Positions 15,125 through 24,046 of a stretch of 64,000 bases of DNA are shown in pieces. Origin of the DNA: JAKPUX01 sp035353815. GTDB taxonomy: Bacteria; Zhuqueibacterota; Zhuqueibacteria; Residuimicrobiales; Residuimicrobiaceae. The stretch lies in NCBI GenBank assembly GCA_035353815.1, contig DAOQAG010000020.1, positions 1 through 64,000 on the forward strand. The letters are read 5' to 3'. The notes under the pieces are model-generated. The model saw only the letters and a list, made by a program, of their open reading frames with translations. It was not told the origin of the DNA and ran no database searches. A program made the position numbers and the translations under genes. Position 1 is the stretch's first letter; each line of letters opens with the position of its first letter.

Positions 15125-17131
15125 CTATTTGATGATGACAAATTTACCGATCTTGCTTTCACCTTCATGTCCTGCGACGTGCGATTCGACCTGGAAGAGA
15201 TAGGTCCCCGGAGCGACGAATTGCAGATAGCGCGTCACCTGATAATCGCCGAGAGCCTTGGAACCCCAGGGTTCATCGCCATCGCCGCTGTTATGCTCGA
15301 GCGTGCGTACCAGATCGCCTGCCAGGGTATAGATGCGGATCGTGCATTTGGCGGGCACATTGACGAACTCGATGCGGTACTGTTCGCCCGGACTGCGCAG
15401 CTGGCTGTGCTGTCTGAAGGGATTCGGATAGACACGGATATCCTCGAGCGTATTGCTGGGTTTGGCCATGGCATAAACGGGCTCGGTATTCTGGTTGACC
15501 AGGCCGCTCTCGAGGGCGCCCACCTGGGTGACTGCCGGATCGCCAGGCCAGGGGGTGTTGTGGCCGGAATCGTAGGAGGTCACGCCATAATAATAGCCGA
15601 TGCCCAACCTGACATCGCTGTCAAGGAAGGTGACCATGCCGTTTTCGACGGTGGCCGAAGCCTTCGGAATGTCCGCGATCTTGGTCCAGGGGCCGACATT
15701 GCGGAAAGAGGAACGGTAGACGCGGTAGCCCACCAGGTCGTTGGTACCGTAATCGGGATCCTTGTAGGAATCGGCGATCGGCGGCCACTGGATGACGATG
15801 CCAGGGCCCGTCGGGGTAATGGTGAGCGAGTTGTTGCCGTCGGTCGGGGTCGGCGGCGGCACTGGGCATTTGTAGCCGCGGCGGTAGAGCTCGGCAGCGG
15901 CGTCGATGTTCGCCCACAGACTGTCCCGGCCGTCCTTGAGATGGCTCTGGCCGGTCAAGCCGCCGGAAGCGACATAGGACATATCCATCATGCCGCAGGC
16001 CGCGACCATGACAAATTTCAGCTCGCCGCCGGGAGGTAGAGTATAGGGACCGGTGGAGTACAGAAAATCGAGCTGACGCTCAAAGCGTGTCGGTTTGCGC
16101 CCGCCGGGGATGGCCACACCGTCCTCGGTCTTTTCGGGCGGGGCCTGAACATATTTGAGCGCCGAGAGGCAGTAGGCATCCGAATCGAATTTTACCTCCG
16201 GATTGTCATTGTTGGGATCCTCCTGCACGCGGTTGCTTTCCTGGTTCAGGTTGGCCTTGTCCACAATGTTGGGATAATCCGGAGCGGCAGGATCCGACTT
16301 GGCCGGCTTTTCCAGCCAGTAATAGGTGAAGTACTGGGGAGAGAGGAACTCATGATCGATCGCGACCGGGGCACCAAGGTCTGCTGGGTCGCCGAGATCG
16401 CTTCCGGTCAGACCATAGTTATAGACCACCGGTTGATCCTTGGCATCCCAGAGTCGGCCGTCGTGGAAATAGAAGGCCTTGTGGGCGGGATCCCACTCAT
16501 AATCATCGTCATCGAGCCAGCCGCCATGCATCGGCGTCACCATGCTCAGTTCCGCAGTGGGTGCGAAGTAGAAATCGGTGACCTGATGGCTGCCGGTGTT
16601 TGTGAAGGTGTACTCGTAGATGAGAAAATCGTCGTATTTGGGAAAGCTCCAGGAGAGCACCCTGAAGTGCATCTCCACGCCGTATTCATTGATCTTGTTG
16701 GCGCCGGTGAGGATTTCCTCAGCCGGCAGGGCGGGATTGGTCAGGTTGTAATTCTTGACCAGGGTGGCCGGTGCCAGGGCCGCTATGTAGGTGGGATTGG
16801 GGTCATAGGCCATGCAAACGCGGAAGGGTTTGCCGACCCCGTCCACATTGGCGCCAGCCATATAGCCCGACCATTCCACCATTCCATAATGGTCGCCCGT
16901 ATTGGAGCCGATCAAATGACCGGGATAATCGAATTTATAGAATGTTTCGCCTCCAGCAGTAGGCTGGCCCACACCCGAGGTATTCCAGACGCGTGCCCAA
17001 AGCTTGCCGCGGGTGATGTCGGCATAATTAAACTGCTGAGCGAAGAGAAGCGGCACCATCACCAGCAGCAGCAACACGGCAATCCATGCGATGGTTCCAC
17101 TGGCACAGCTTACGATGTTAAATTTACGCAT
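15125..17131 (-). CDS. Large surface protein with C-terminal PNPF domain
   Basis: The protein has 668 residues from the ATG at 17131 (AGGAGGAG site); the frame extends upstream to 17299 without support. A signal sequence (about 1-32) is followed by a region rich in Tyr, Trp and Asp, with YEYTFTNTGSHQVTDFYFAPTAE, then a fibronectin-III-like stretch (about 490-590, including DLVGYRVYRSSF) and a C-terminal domain starting IRVYPNPFRQHSQ and ending GKFVIIK, the general form of FCB cell-surface sorting domains. I do not recognise an enzyme in it. Its place between the TonB receptor and a PorV-like protein suggests a surface-exposed substrate-binding or capture protein, comparable in position to SusD but unrelated in sequence. 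Confidence 0.7.
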   Translation of the reverse strand: MRKFNIVSCASGTIAWIAVLLLLVMVPLLFAQQFNYADITRGKLWARVWNTSGVGQPTAGGETFYKFDYPGHLIGSNTGDHYGMVEWSGYMAGANVDGVGKPFRVCMAYDPNPTYIAALAPATLVKNYNLTNPALPAEEILTGANKINEYGVEMHFRVLSWSFPKYDDFLIYEYTFTNTGSHQVTDFYFAPTAELSMVTPMHGGWLDDDDYEWDPAHKAFYFHDGRLWDAKDQPVVYNYGLTGSDLGDPADLGAPVAIDHEFLSPQYFTYYWLEKPAKSDPAAPDYPNIVDKANLNQESNRVQEDPNNDNPEVKFDSDAYCLSALKYVQAPPEKTEDGVAIPGGRKPTRFERQLDFLYSTGPYTLPPGGELKFVMVAACGMMDMSYVASGGLTGQSHLKDGRDSLWANIDAAAELYRRGYKCPVPPPTPTDGNNSLTITPTGPGIVIQWPPIADSYKDPDYGTNDLVGYRVYRSSFRNVGPWTKIADIPKASATVENGMVTFLDSDVRLGIGYYYGVTSYDSGHNTPWPGDPAVTQVGALESGLVNQNTEPVYAMAKPSNTLEDIRVYPNPFRQHSQLRSPGEQYRIEFVNVPAKCTIRIYTLAGDLVRTLEHNSGDGDEPWGSKALGDYQVTRYLQFVAPGTYLFQVESHVAGHEGESKIGKFVIIK

Positions 17132-17232
17132 ACATGCTCCTCCTTGACAATCCGGTTCGGTGAACAGGATGATAATTGGCTTGAACGGCGCCCATCCGGG
17201 CCGGCCCTGCGTGGCCGGATCGGACGGTCCGA

Positions 17233-20200
17233 TTAGAGATCGAGGCCGAGCGAAAAATAGATCATCCTCTTCGGATTGCTTACAGAATTGTAGAACCACC
17301 AGGTATTGCTCTCACCGCTCTGGGATACCCGCGGAATGGTCTTTTTCTCCTGCCAGTTGTCCATGTCGGTCCCGCCCAGATAGCTCAGGTTGCGGTCATA
17401 ATTGTTGAACAGGTTGAAGACCTCGATCCCGAGTACCGGTGCATAGCGGCCGACTGCGATCCGTTTGGAAAGCTTGAGATCCGTACGGTTGTGGGGATAC
17501 CAGCGCTTGTTGTTGGGAACCTTCAGACCGGTGTAATTTTTGGGGTAATAGGTATACTGCGGACCGGCGAAATACTCATGATAGAGTCCCATCGTGAGAT
17601 TGCCGAGCAGACCCAGGGGACCAAACTCCCGGGGCGTCAGATAGGCGATACTGCCCTTGAGGGTAATATCACTGAGCCAGGTGGTCTTGGTTTCGAAATA
17701 GTTACGCGGCGGATTGGCGATGCTGGCATCCTCGTTGTACTGCCAGTAACTCGGAGTGCCGCCGGAGGAGAGGCCGTAATTGAAGGTCAGATCAGCATTC
17801 CAGTTGTTCTGGAACAGCTTTTCGAGTGTGACTTCGACGCCGCGGATATCCTTGTAGGCATCGTTGGCATAGAAGACCAGATCATGACCGTCATTGGTGA
17901 TGTTACGGGTATAGGACTGGGTTTCGACATTTCCGGCACCCCAGCCGATATCAGCAAAACTGCCACCGCTGACGTTGTAGGTGCCGTTGAAGGCATAATG
18001 GGTTAGACGGCTCATGTCCTTGTAATAGGCCGTGGCCATCAGGCGGAGCACGTTGAAAAGGTTCTGGTCGAAGCCGAGCTCATACTGGATGGTCTTTTCG
18101 TAGGTCAGGCCCGGCTGGCCGTACCAGCCTTGCCACTGGTCCATCCGCACCGTGGCATAGGGATTGCTTTCATACCAGCTGGTGGGGAAACCGAGGATCT
18201 TGGACCAGGAGGGACGCTGGAAAAAGTGGCCATAGCTGAAGCGCAGTTTCGAATTGTCGGTAATCGGGAAAGAGAGGCCGAGTCGTGGCGCCAGGGCAAA
18301 CTTGAACTCCGAGGAGAGGGTGTTCTTGTCCTGCAGTTTGCCGGCAAAGAAGCTGGCGTAATCGGTCTTGACCGCGAACCAGTCCTTGGGTTGCTTGGTC
18401 GCCTGCCAGATGTTGGCGGTGTTGGAGGGTGCGCCGTCTACTCCGCCATTCCACGGTTCGAAACCGAGGGGATCGTACATGTTTTCGGGATAGTTATGGT
18501 TGGCATTGAAGGCATCCAGGCGCAGGCCGACGTTCAGGATAATACCCGAATACTCCATCTTGTCCTGGACGTACATCGATCCTTCATAGGGTTTACCGGC
18601 GAAGACGTTGTCAAGGTGCCAGACGTCGCCGGCAGGGAACTCCATGTAGTAATGCTGATAATCGAGATCGTACAGTTTGAATTCCGCACCGGTCTTGATC
18701 TGGTGGGCTTTGTGCACCTGGCTGGTAAAATCGCCCTTGGCCGAGAAGACCTTGCTGGTGCTGTAATTGTTCACCTGGATCTGACGGCTTTCCAGGCGGA
18801 AATTGCCGCCAAGATCGAACCAGCTGTCGCCCCAGGGCACGGTGGTTTCGCTGGTCATGAACTTGTCATAGTCCTGCAATTGGGTCATGTAATCATAGAG
18901 GTAGGAGAGTTGGACCGTATAAAAGGTCGAAGGATTGAGGACATGCTGCCATTTCAGGCTGCCGACGTTGAAGTTTTTAGTCTCGGGTCCCTTGAGCCAG
19001 TATCCGCCCCAGGGGGCGTAGGCCTGATTGTCATAGGGGCTGCGGACATCCGCATTCGGCTGCCAGCGCGCTTCCTCGGAACTCTCGTAATTGTTCCAGT
19101 TGCTCTCGGTAAAAGTGGCGCTCTTGTAATAGCCGCGCATCAGGTTCAAGGTCAGTTTTTTATTGGCGGCGACATCATAATTGAGTTTGGCCTGGACGTT
19201 ATAATCCGGGTTGTACTCCTGCGCCTGCGGGAAGATATTGACCGCCTTTTTGTACCGTCCGGAGATGAGAAAATTCATCTTTTTCGACAACCCGCCGTAG
19301 AGAGTAACCTCGACGTCCTGTTCCGGACGTTTGGTATAATCACCGAGGATGGAATTGGGAGTGATCTGCTTGCGATAGGTGGCCAGCAATTCATCGGCGG
19401 TGGGCACACGGCTGCCGTCCCAGCCATAAAAACGCTGGTAGTATTGGGCGAACCCGGTCGCTTTGGTCGGATCGGCAAGTTGACTCGCCCAGAATTCTTT
19501 ATTGAAGTGGTTGTATTTCCACAACTTTTCGCTGTACATGTTGTCGCCCCAGTGGTACTGCCCGGCGGGGCGGATGCGATAATTGATCGAGCCATGGACG
19601 CCCTTGGAGCCGGAGGCGGCCTCCTTGGTGACCACATTAACGACACCGGACATGGCATCGCCGTATTCGGCGTTGTATCCGCCGGTCAGGACCGATACTT
19701 CCTGGATGGCCGAGTTGTTCAGGCGCTGATAGTTATCTGAGAGCAGGCCGCTATTGAGCGACATGCCGTCGAGCCGGTAGTTCACTTCCGAGGCCACGCC
19801 GGACCGGACATAGGTGGTGATGCCGGTGGAATAGAAGCCGCTTTTCTGGCTCAAGGCCTGACCCAGATTGAGGACCGGTGCGCGCTGCAGGGCGCTGGCA
19901 TCCATCACCTGCTGGCTGCCGGTCACATCCTTTTCGACGATCGGGCGTTCTGCGACGATGGTGATTTCCTGGCCCGGGATGACCGTGGCTTCCATTTTGA
20001 AATTGACCCTCGAGGTCAAGTCGATGGCGACCTTGATTCCGGTCTGCGTCATGGTTTTGTAGCCCATCATGCTGGTCTTGACCGAATAGGTGCCCGGGGG
20101 GACATTGATGATGAAAAATTCACCTTGGGGATCGGTGATGGCGCCGAGACTGGTCCCCACAACCTGAACATTAGCTCCCGGCAACGGTGAATTGTTCGCC

Positions 20201-20322
20201 AGGTCGATCACCTTTCCTGCAATCTTCCCCGTAGTCGCGGCAGACACCACGCCGCTTGTCAGCAAGAAGGCAGTCAGCAAAAGCGCACAGAGCATCTTTT
20301 GCGTACGATACCGAGATGCCAT
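17233..20322 (-). CDS. TonB-dependent outer-membrane receptor with carboxypeptidase-regulatory domain
   Basis: The 1029-residue protein is the first gene of the operon, with AGGAGG four bases before the ATG. Order of parts: signal peptide (1-28), a carboxypeptidase-D-regulatory-like beta domain (about 31-113, GKIAGKVIDLANNSPLPGANV), plug (about 120-235, with YRLDGMSLNSG and GGYNAEYGDAMSGVVNVVTKEA) and a long beta-barrel ending in YFSLGLDL. It should import a large soluble ligand across the outer membrane using TonB energy. TonB, ExbB and ExbD are not in the window. Its transcription is probably controlled by the LacI-type protein encoded divergently. Confidence 0.9.
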   Translation of the reverse strand: MASRYRTQKMLCALLLTAFLLTSGVVSAATTGKIAGKVIDLANNSPLPGANVQVVGTSLGAITDPQGEFFIINVPPGTYSVKTSMMGYKTMTQTGIKVAIDLTSRVNFKMEATVIPGQEITIVAERPIVEKDVTGSQQVMDASALQRAPVLNLGQALSQKSGFYSTGITTYVRSGVASEVNYRLDGMSLNSGLLSDNYQRLNNSAIQEVSVLTGGYNAEYGDAMSGVVNVVTKEAASGSKGVHGSINYRIRPAGQYHWGDNMYSEKLWKYNHFNKEFWASQLADPTKATGFAQYYQRFYGWDGSRVPTADELLATYRKQITPNSILGDYTKRPEQDVEVTLYGGLSKKMNFLISGRYKKAVNIFPQAQEYNPDYNVQAKLNYDVAANKKLTLNLMRGYYKSATFTESNWNNYESSEEARWQPNADVRSPYDNQAYAPWGGYWLKGPETKNFNVGSLKWQHVLNPSTFYTVQLSYLYDYMTQLQDYDKFMTSETTVPWGDSWFDLGGNFRLESRQIQVNNYSTSKVFSAKGDFTSQVHKAHQIKTGAEFKLYDLDYQHYYMEFPAGDVWHLDNVFAGKPYEGSMYVQDKMEYSGIILNVGLRLDAFNANHNYPENMYDPLGFEPWNGGVDGAPSNTANIWQATKQPKDWFAVKTDYASFFAGKLQDKNTLSSEFKFALAPRLGLSFPITDNSKLRFSYGHFFQRPSWSKILGFPTSWYESNPYATVRMDQWQGWYGQPGLTYEKTIQYELGFDQNLFNVLRLMATAYYKDMSRLTHYAFNGTYNVSGGSFADIGWGAGNVETQSYTRNITNDGHDLVFYANDAYKDIRGVEVTLEKLFQNNWNADLTFNYGLSSGGTPSYWQYNEDASIANPPRNYFETKTTWLSDITLKGSIAYLTPREFGPLGLLGNLTMGLYHEYFAGPQYTYYPKNYTGLKVPNNKRWYPHNRTDLKLSKRIAVGRYAPVLGIEVFNLFNNYDRNLSYLGGTDMDNWQEKKTIPRVSQSGESNTWWFYNSVSNPKRMIYFSLGLDL

Positions 20323-20438
20323 AGAACCTCCTCTTTCAGGTTATACAGATGATTTTCTGGACGCGGTACCCCCGTAGTCATCGAGGTCTTTGCGACCACC
20401 TCCTTCCGGATCGGCGAAATGTACATGGATGTGAACCC

Positions 20439-20464
20439 TGTTTGCGCAATCCATTGCGCAAACA
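20439..20464 (-). promoter_or_regulatory. Perfect palindromic operator of the riboside operon
   Basis: Arms TGTTTGCGCAAT and ATTGCGCAAACA flank a two-base CC spacer, a perfect 12+2+12 inverted repeat. Each arm also contains the 8-bp palindrome TTGCGCAA, centred on CG as in most LacI-family operators. It begins at about +1 of the predicted minus-strand transcript, so bound repressor would block RNA polymerase. Related half-sites flank the regulator's own promoter. The binding protein is inferred to be the LacI-type product of 20643-21701. Confidence 0.75.
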
Positions 20465-20471
20465 ATTGGAG

Positions 20472-20500
20472 AATATAGGGCCTTTTGCAGTGAGTGTCAA
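20472..20500 (-). promoter_or_regulatory. Main sigma70 promoter of the riboside operon
   Basis: On the minus strand a perfect TTGACA (20495-20500), a 17-base spacer and TATATT (20472-20477) lie about 150 bases upstream of the TonB receptor start. The start site would be near 20465, just at the edge of the palindromic operator. The match to the sigma70 consensus is among the best in the window, which suits a strong promoter held down by a repressor. Confidence 0.75.
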
Positions 20501-20562
20501 GCCCTTTTTAATTTATTTTTATTTACATTAACTTATTAATTATTTAACATATTATCCACTAT

Positions 20563-20570
20563 AGCGCAAT
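20563..20570. promoter_or_regulatory. Upstream half-site of the operator motif (AGCGCAAT)
   Basis: AGCGCAAT lies five bases upstream of the -35 of the regulator promoter and is the reverse complement of ATTGCGCT at 20621-20628. Both keep the GCGCAAT core of the main palindrome. The pair, 50 bases apart, would suit binding or looping across the promoter. Short, so it could be chance taken alone. Confidence 0.45.
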
Positions 20571-20574
20571 GATC

Positions 20575-20603
20575 TTGCTTTTTTTGTATTAATTCGCTAT
20601 ATT
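20575..20603 (+). promoter_or_regulatory. Promoter of the LacI-family regulator gene
   Basis: TTGCTT (20575-20580), a 17-base spacer and TATATT (20598-20603) are followed by a start site near 20610 and a leader of about 33 bases. The promoter is divergent from the operon promoter and is bracketed by the two operator half-sites, which suggests that the regulator controls its own gene. Confidence 0.65.
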
Positions 20604-20620
20604 CTTCAAAAATTATATCG

Positions 20621-20628
20621 ATTGCGCT
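20621..20628. promoter_or_regulatory. Downstream half-site of the operator motif (ATTGCGCT)
   Basis: ATTGCGCT lies within the leader of the regulator mRNA, about 11 bases after its predicted start site and 14 bases before the ATG. It matches the right arm of the main palindrome (ATTGCGCA) in seven of eight positions. Binding here would repress the regulator gene. Confidence 0.45.
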
Positions 20629-20642
20629 CTTCAGGGGTGAAC

Positions 20643-21701
20643 ATGAAAAAGAAAGATTCCTATACGCTCAAGCAAATATCCGCGAAAAGCGGCTTTTCGG
20701 AAACCACCGTCTCGAGAATCCTCTCGAATCAGGCCGCCAAATACCGCATCAGCCCGGAAACCGAAAAGATCGTGCGCGCCCTCGCGGAAGAGCTGCATTT
20801 CGTGCCCAACCAGCTGGCCCAAAGCCTGCGGCTGCAAAAAACCAACACCATCGGCCTGATCATCCCGGACATTGCCAATACCTTTTTCTCCAGCATCGCC
20901 CAGCATGTCGCCATCGAAGCTCGTAAAATCGGTTACTCCGTCATTCTCGTGGACACTGAAAACTCAGAGGTCATTGAAGCCGAATCCCTGCTCCTCCTGC
21001 GCAGCCGCAAAGTGGACGGCCTGCTGATTACCCCCATCGGCCTACACTCCGAAAATCTGGAACGCCTCGTCGCCAACGAGATGCCCCTGGTGCTGATCGA
21101 CCGCTACTTCCCGGATAGCCCCATCCCCTATGTTGGCTCCGATAACTTTACCGGCGCCTATAATGCCCTCCTCCATCTCATCCACAACGGCCATTCCCGA
21201 ATCGCTTGTATCCAGGGTCTGGAAAACGCTTTTCCCACCATGGAACGGTTGCGCGGTTACCATCAAGCGCACCGCGATCAAAACCTCTCCGTCGATCCCG
21301 CCCTGATTACCGGTAACAGCTTCAGCTTCGAAAACGGCTACATGGAGATGAAATTGCTGCTCAGCTACCGGCCGCGGCCCACCGCTCTCTTTGCGATGAG
21401 CAATACCATCGCCCTCGGCGCTCTGCAAGCATTGCAGGAAGAAGGCATCAAGGTTCCCCTGGATCTTTCCATCGTCACCTTCGATGACCAGCCCGCTTTA
21501 GGGCTGCTGGGCACCCCCCTTACCACTGTTGCCCAGCAGAACGAGCAACTCGGATCGATCGCCGTCAAAATGCTCTTTCATATTATCTCCACAAAAACCA
21601 ATCTCTCCCACAAAGGGATTCTGCTGCCGACACAGATGATCTATCGGGATTCCGTGCGCAATTTGCGCGGCTCGGCGCTGGACGTCTCGGCGACCGCTTG
21701 A
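20643..21701 (+). CDS. LacI-family transcriptional regulator
   Basis: The protein has 352 residues from the ATG at 20643 (AGGGGTGA upstream); an in-frame start at 20622 would overlap the operator half-site and is less likely. The N-terminal helix-turn-helix is LKQISAKSGFSETTVSRILS (about 9-28), followed by the hinge region FVPNQLAQSLRLQKTNTIGLIIPD and a periplasmic-binding-protein-like effector domain (about 62-335) with VDGLLITPIG and LSIVTFDDQPALGLLGTPLTTVAQ. It is divergent from the 19-kb operon and probably represses it until a sugar, perhaps ribose or a riboside, binds. The effector is inferred only from the operon content. Confidence 0.9.
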   Translation: MKKKDSYTLKQISAKSGFSETTVSRILSNQAAKYRISPETEKIVRALAEELHFVPNQLAQSLRLQKTNTIGLIIPDIANTFFSSIAQHVAIEARKIGYSVILVDTENSEVIEAESLLLLRSRKVDGLLITPIGLHSENLERLVANEMPLVLIDRYFPDSPIPYVGSDNFTGAYNALLHLIHNGHSRIACIQGLENAFPTMERLRGYHQAHRDQNLSVDPALITGNSFSFENGYMEMKLLLSYRPRPTALFAMSNTIALGALQALQEEGIKVPLDLSIVTFDDQPALGLLGTPLTTVAQQNEQLGSIAVKMLFHIISTKTNLSHKGILLPTQMIYRDSVRNLRGSALDVSATA

Positions 21702-21756
21702 CCCTCCGCCCTATCGCACCACTGCCTTTCACCTCATTTTGAGAAGGGTTACCTAT

Positions 21757-22115
21757 GCCCAAACGGGCGGGCGATCAACGGCATTTCGATAGGTGGATTC
21801 GGTGCGATTTCCCTCGGATTAGCCCATCCCGAGCTCTTCTGCTCGATTGGCAGCCACAGCGGCGCAATGAAAGGGGCCGCAGGAAAAGCTGCCCCATATC
21901 TATATCGATTGCGGGGACAAGGACTTTCATATTGCCCAGGCGCAGGAGTTTATGCGGCTGCGTCTGGAGAACAATATTCCCTTTACCTACGGTCAATCCC
22001 AGGGTGTTCATGAGGAGGATTAGTGGGGGCGGGAGCTGAGTGTTTCGATGTCGGTACAGTATGCTGTCATGCTGAGGAATATATGGGGCCGGACTTTTCC
22101 GGTTTATGACGCCTG
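21757..22115 (+). pseudogene. Decayed esterase (alpha/beta hydrolase) remnant
   Basis: One frame starting near 21770 encodes INGISIGGFGAISLGLAHPE and LFCSIGSHSGAMKG, the nucleophile elbow (G-x-S-x-G) of the esterase D/feruloyl-esterase type family. From about 21882 a different frame encodes LPHIYIDCGDKDFHIAQAQ and FMRLRLENNIPFTY, then GVHEED, a TAG stop and WGREL, the region that carries the catalytic Asp and His in relatives. A frame change, an in-frame stop and loss of perhaps half the domain between the two parts show that the gene is dead. It lies directly after the regulator, so it may once have belonged to the same system. Confidence 0.65.
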
Positions 22116-22183
22116 GCCCAGGAAATGAGCCGGCTGCAGCTACCACCCGACCGGGCAGCCGGATGGCAGAACGGGGGAGAAAG

Positions 22184-23467
22184 TTACTGGCTGATCACCA
22201 GCTGGTACCAGCGTTTTTTGCCCAGGCGTAGCACAATGCGCCCATCCACAACCTGTGCCGGGGTCAGGGCGGCCTGAATATCCTCGACGCGCTGGTCATT
22301 CACCGTCACACCCCCACCCTGAATCAACCGCTTGGCCTCCCCTTTGGAGGGGAGCAGGCCCAGCTCCACCAGGAGATCGGCGAGGCGCGGTTCTGCTGCC
22401 AGCCGCGCGGCCGCCAGGGGGCCTCCCGGCATGCTCCCCGCTGCTGTGCCGCCGCGCTCCACCTTGCTCGAAGGCAGCATGCTGGCGGGGATCTCGCGTT
22501 TCCCAAAGGCTGCCGCCGCAGCCGCTTGGGCCGTCTGTGCGGCCTCGCGGCCGTGGGTGAGGGCAGTGGCCTCAAAGGCCAGCACCACCTTGGCAGCATT
22601 CAGTGCCGCCCCCTCCAGTCCTGCCACCACTTCGATTTCCTCCATCGGCAGCGGCGTAAAAAAGGCGAGGAAGCGACTGACGTCGCGGTCGTCGCAATTG
22701 ACCCAATATTGGAAATAGTCATAGGGCGTGGTCTTGGCCGGATCAAGCCAGACCGCGCCTGACTCGGTTTTGCCCATCTTGGCCCCGGTCGCTGTGGTCA
22801 GCAGCGGGAAGGTGAGACCGTAACACTCTGCACCGCGCACCCGGCGGATCAGGTCCGTGCCGGCGAGGATATTGGCCCACTGGTCGTCGCCCCCCATCTG
22901 CAGCCGGCAGCCATGCTGGTCGTAGAGCATGAGATAATCGTAAGCCTGCAGCAACTGGTAATTGAATTCGAGGAAGGAAAGTCCCTTCTCCATGCGGATT
23001 TTGTAGGCCTCATAGGTCAGCATGCGGTTGACACTGAAGTGCCGGCCGATGTCGCGCAAAAACTCGATATATTTCAGCTCCCCCAGCCATTCATAATTGT
23101 CCACCATCAGCGCCTTGCCGGGGGTAAAATCGAGGTAGCGGCTTAGCTGCTGCTTGATCTTTTCGCTGTTGGCGGCGATCGCCTCGCGCGTGAGCATCTT
23201 GCGCATTTCGCTCTTGCCGCTCGGATCACCGACCATGGCGGTGCCGCCGCCGACGATGGCGATGGGGCGGTGGCCGAATTTCTGCATCTGCATCATCCCC
23301 ATCACGGCCATGAGATGGCCGACGTGGAGGCTGTCGGCGGTGGGATCGATGCCGACATAAAAGGTCACCGGCTCGCGCGCGAGCAGCTCCTGCAAGGGTT
23401 CAAGCTCGGTCACCTGCTGGATAAAACCGCGCCGCTTCATTTCCTGGAAGGCTTGTGCGTATTTCAC
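22184..23467 (-). CDS. tyrS: Tyrosyl-tRNA synthetase
   Basis: The 427-residue protein charges tRNA-Tyr with tyrosine. The HIGH-like motif is HVGH near residue 48 (PTADSLHVGHLMAVM), the KMSKS loop is KMGKTESGAVWLD near 232, the tyrosine pocket includes YDYLMLYDQHGCRLQMGGDDQW, and an S4 RNA-binding domain (LLPSKGEAKRLIQGGGVTVND) closes the protein. Length is normal for bacteria. The start codon is GTG with GGAGAAGA upstream. It lies 98 bases after smpB and is probably transcribed with it. Confidence 0.97.
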   Translation of the reverse strand: MKYAQAFQEMKRRGFIQQVTELEPLQELLAREPVTFYVGIDPTADSLHVGHLMAVMGMMQMQKFGHRPIAIVGGGTAMVGDPSGKSEMRKMLTREAIAANSEKIKQQLSRYLDFTPGKALMVDNYEWLGELKYIEFLRDIGRHFSVNRMLTYEAYKIRMEKGLSFLEFNYQLLQAYDYLMLYDQHGCRLQMGGDDQWANILAGTDLIRRVRGAECYGLTFPLLTTATGAKMGKTESGAVWLDPAKTTPYDYFQYWVNCDDRDVSRFLAFFTPLPMEEIEVVAGLEGAALNAAKVVLAFEATALTHGREAAQTAQAAAAAAFGKREIPASMLPSSKVERGGTAAGSMPGGPLAAARLAAEPRLADLLVELGLLPSKGEAKRLIQGGGVTVNDQRVEDIQAALTPAQVVDGRIVLRLGKKRWYQLVISQ

Positions 23468-23565
23468 GGGTCTTCTCCGACTCTAATCCATTTCGTTCTG
23501 GCCGCTCGCATCCTGCGGTCTGCGGCAGGCCCGCCTGGTGCGCCATCGTCCGGGCCGGGGAGGCT

Positions 23566-24036
23566 TCAATTCCGCTGCCGCTCTTTGAGTTCGCGCTCGA
23601 TGTCGCGGTTCACGTCACGCTTGGCGATCTCGGCGCGTTTGTCGTAGCTCTTGCGCCCGCGCCCCAGCCCGAGTTCGACCTTGACCTTGCCGTTTTTAAA
23701 ATAGAGGCTGAGGGGGACCAGGGTCATCCCCTGCTCCTCGGTCTTGCCGGTCAGGCGCTTGATCTCGCGGCGGTGGAGCAGCAGCTTGCGGTTGCGGGCG
23801 GGATCGTGGTTCCAGACGGTGCCGTGGTCATATTCGTTGATGTGCAGATTAACCACCCACAGCTCGCCGTCGACGACCCGGGCGTAGCTGTCCTTAAAGC
23901 TCACCTTGCCGGCGCGCACCGATTTGACCTCGGTCCCCTGCAGGGCGATGCCGGCCTCGAACTTTTCGACGATTTCATAGTCGTGATAGGCCCGGCGATT
24001 GAGCAGTTTGACAGCACTTTTTTCTTTATTGGCCAT
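23566..24036 (-). CDS. smpB: SsrA-binding protein SmpB
   Basis: The protein has 156 residues from MANKEK; a start two codons earlier (ATG at 24042, MSMANK) is equally possible. SmpB binds tmRNA and brings it to stalled ribosomes. Family signatures are LLNRRAYHDYEIVEKFEAGIAL, GTEVKSVRAGKVSFKDSY, WNHDPARNRKLLLHR and the basic C-terminal tail with GLGRGRKSYDKR. No Shine-Dalgarno site is visible, and a promoter lies so close that the mRNA may be leaderless. tmRNA (ssrA) is not in the window. Confidence 0.97.
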   Translation of the reverse strand: MANKEKSAVKLLNRRAYHDYEIVEKFEAGIALQGTEVKSVRAGKVSFKDSYARVVDGELWVVNLHINEYDHGTVWNHDPARNRKLLLHRREIKRLTGKTEEQGMTLVPLSLYFKNGKVKVELGLGRGRKSYDKRAEIAKRDVNRDIERELKERQRN

Positions 24037-24046
24037 AGACATTAAG

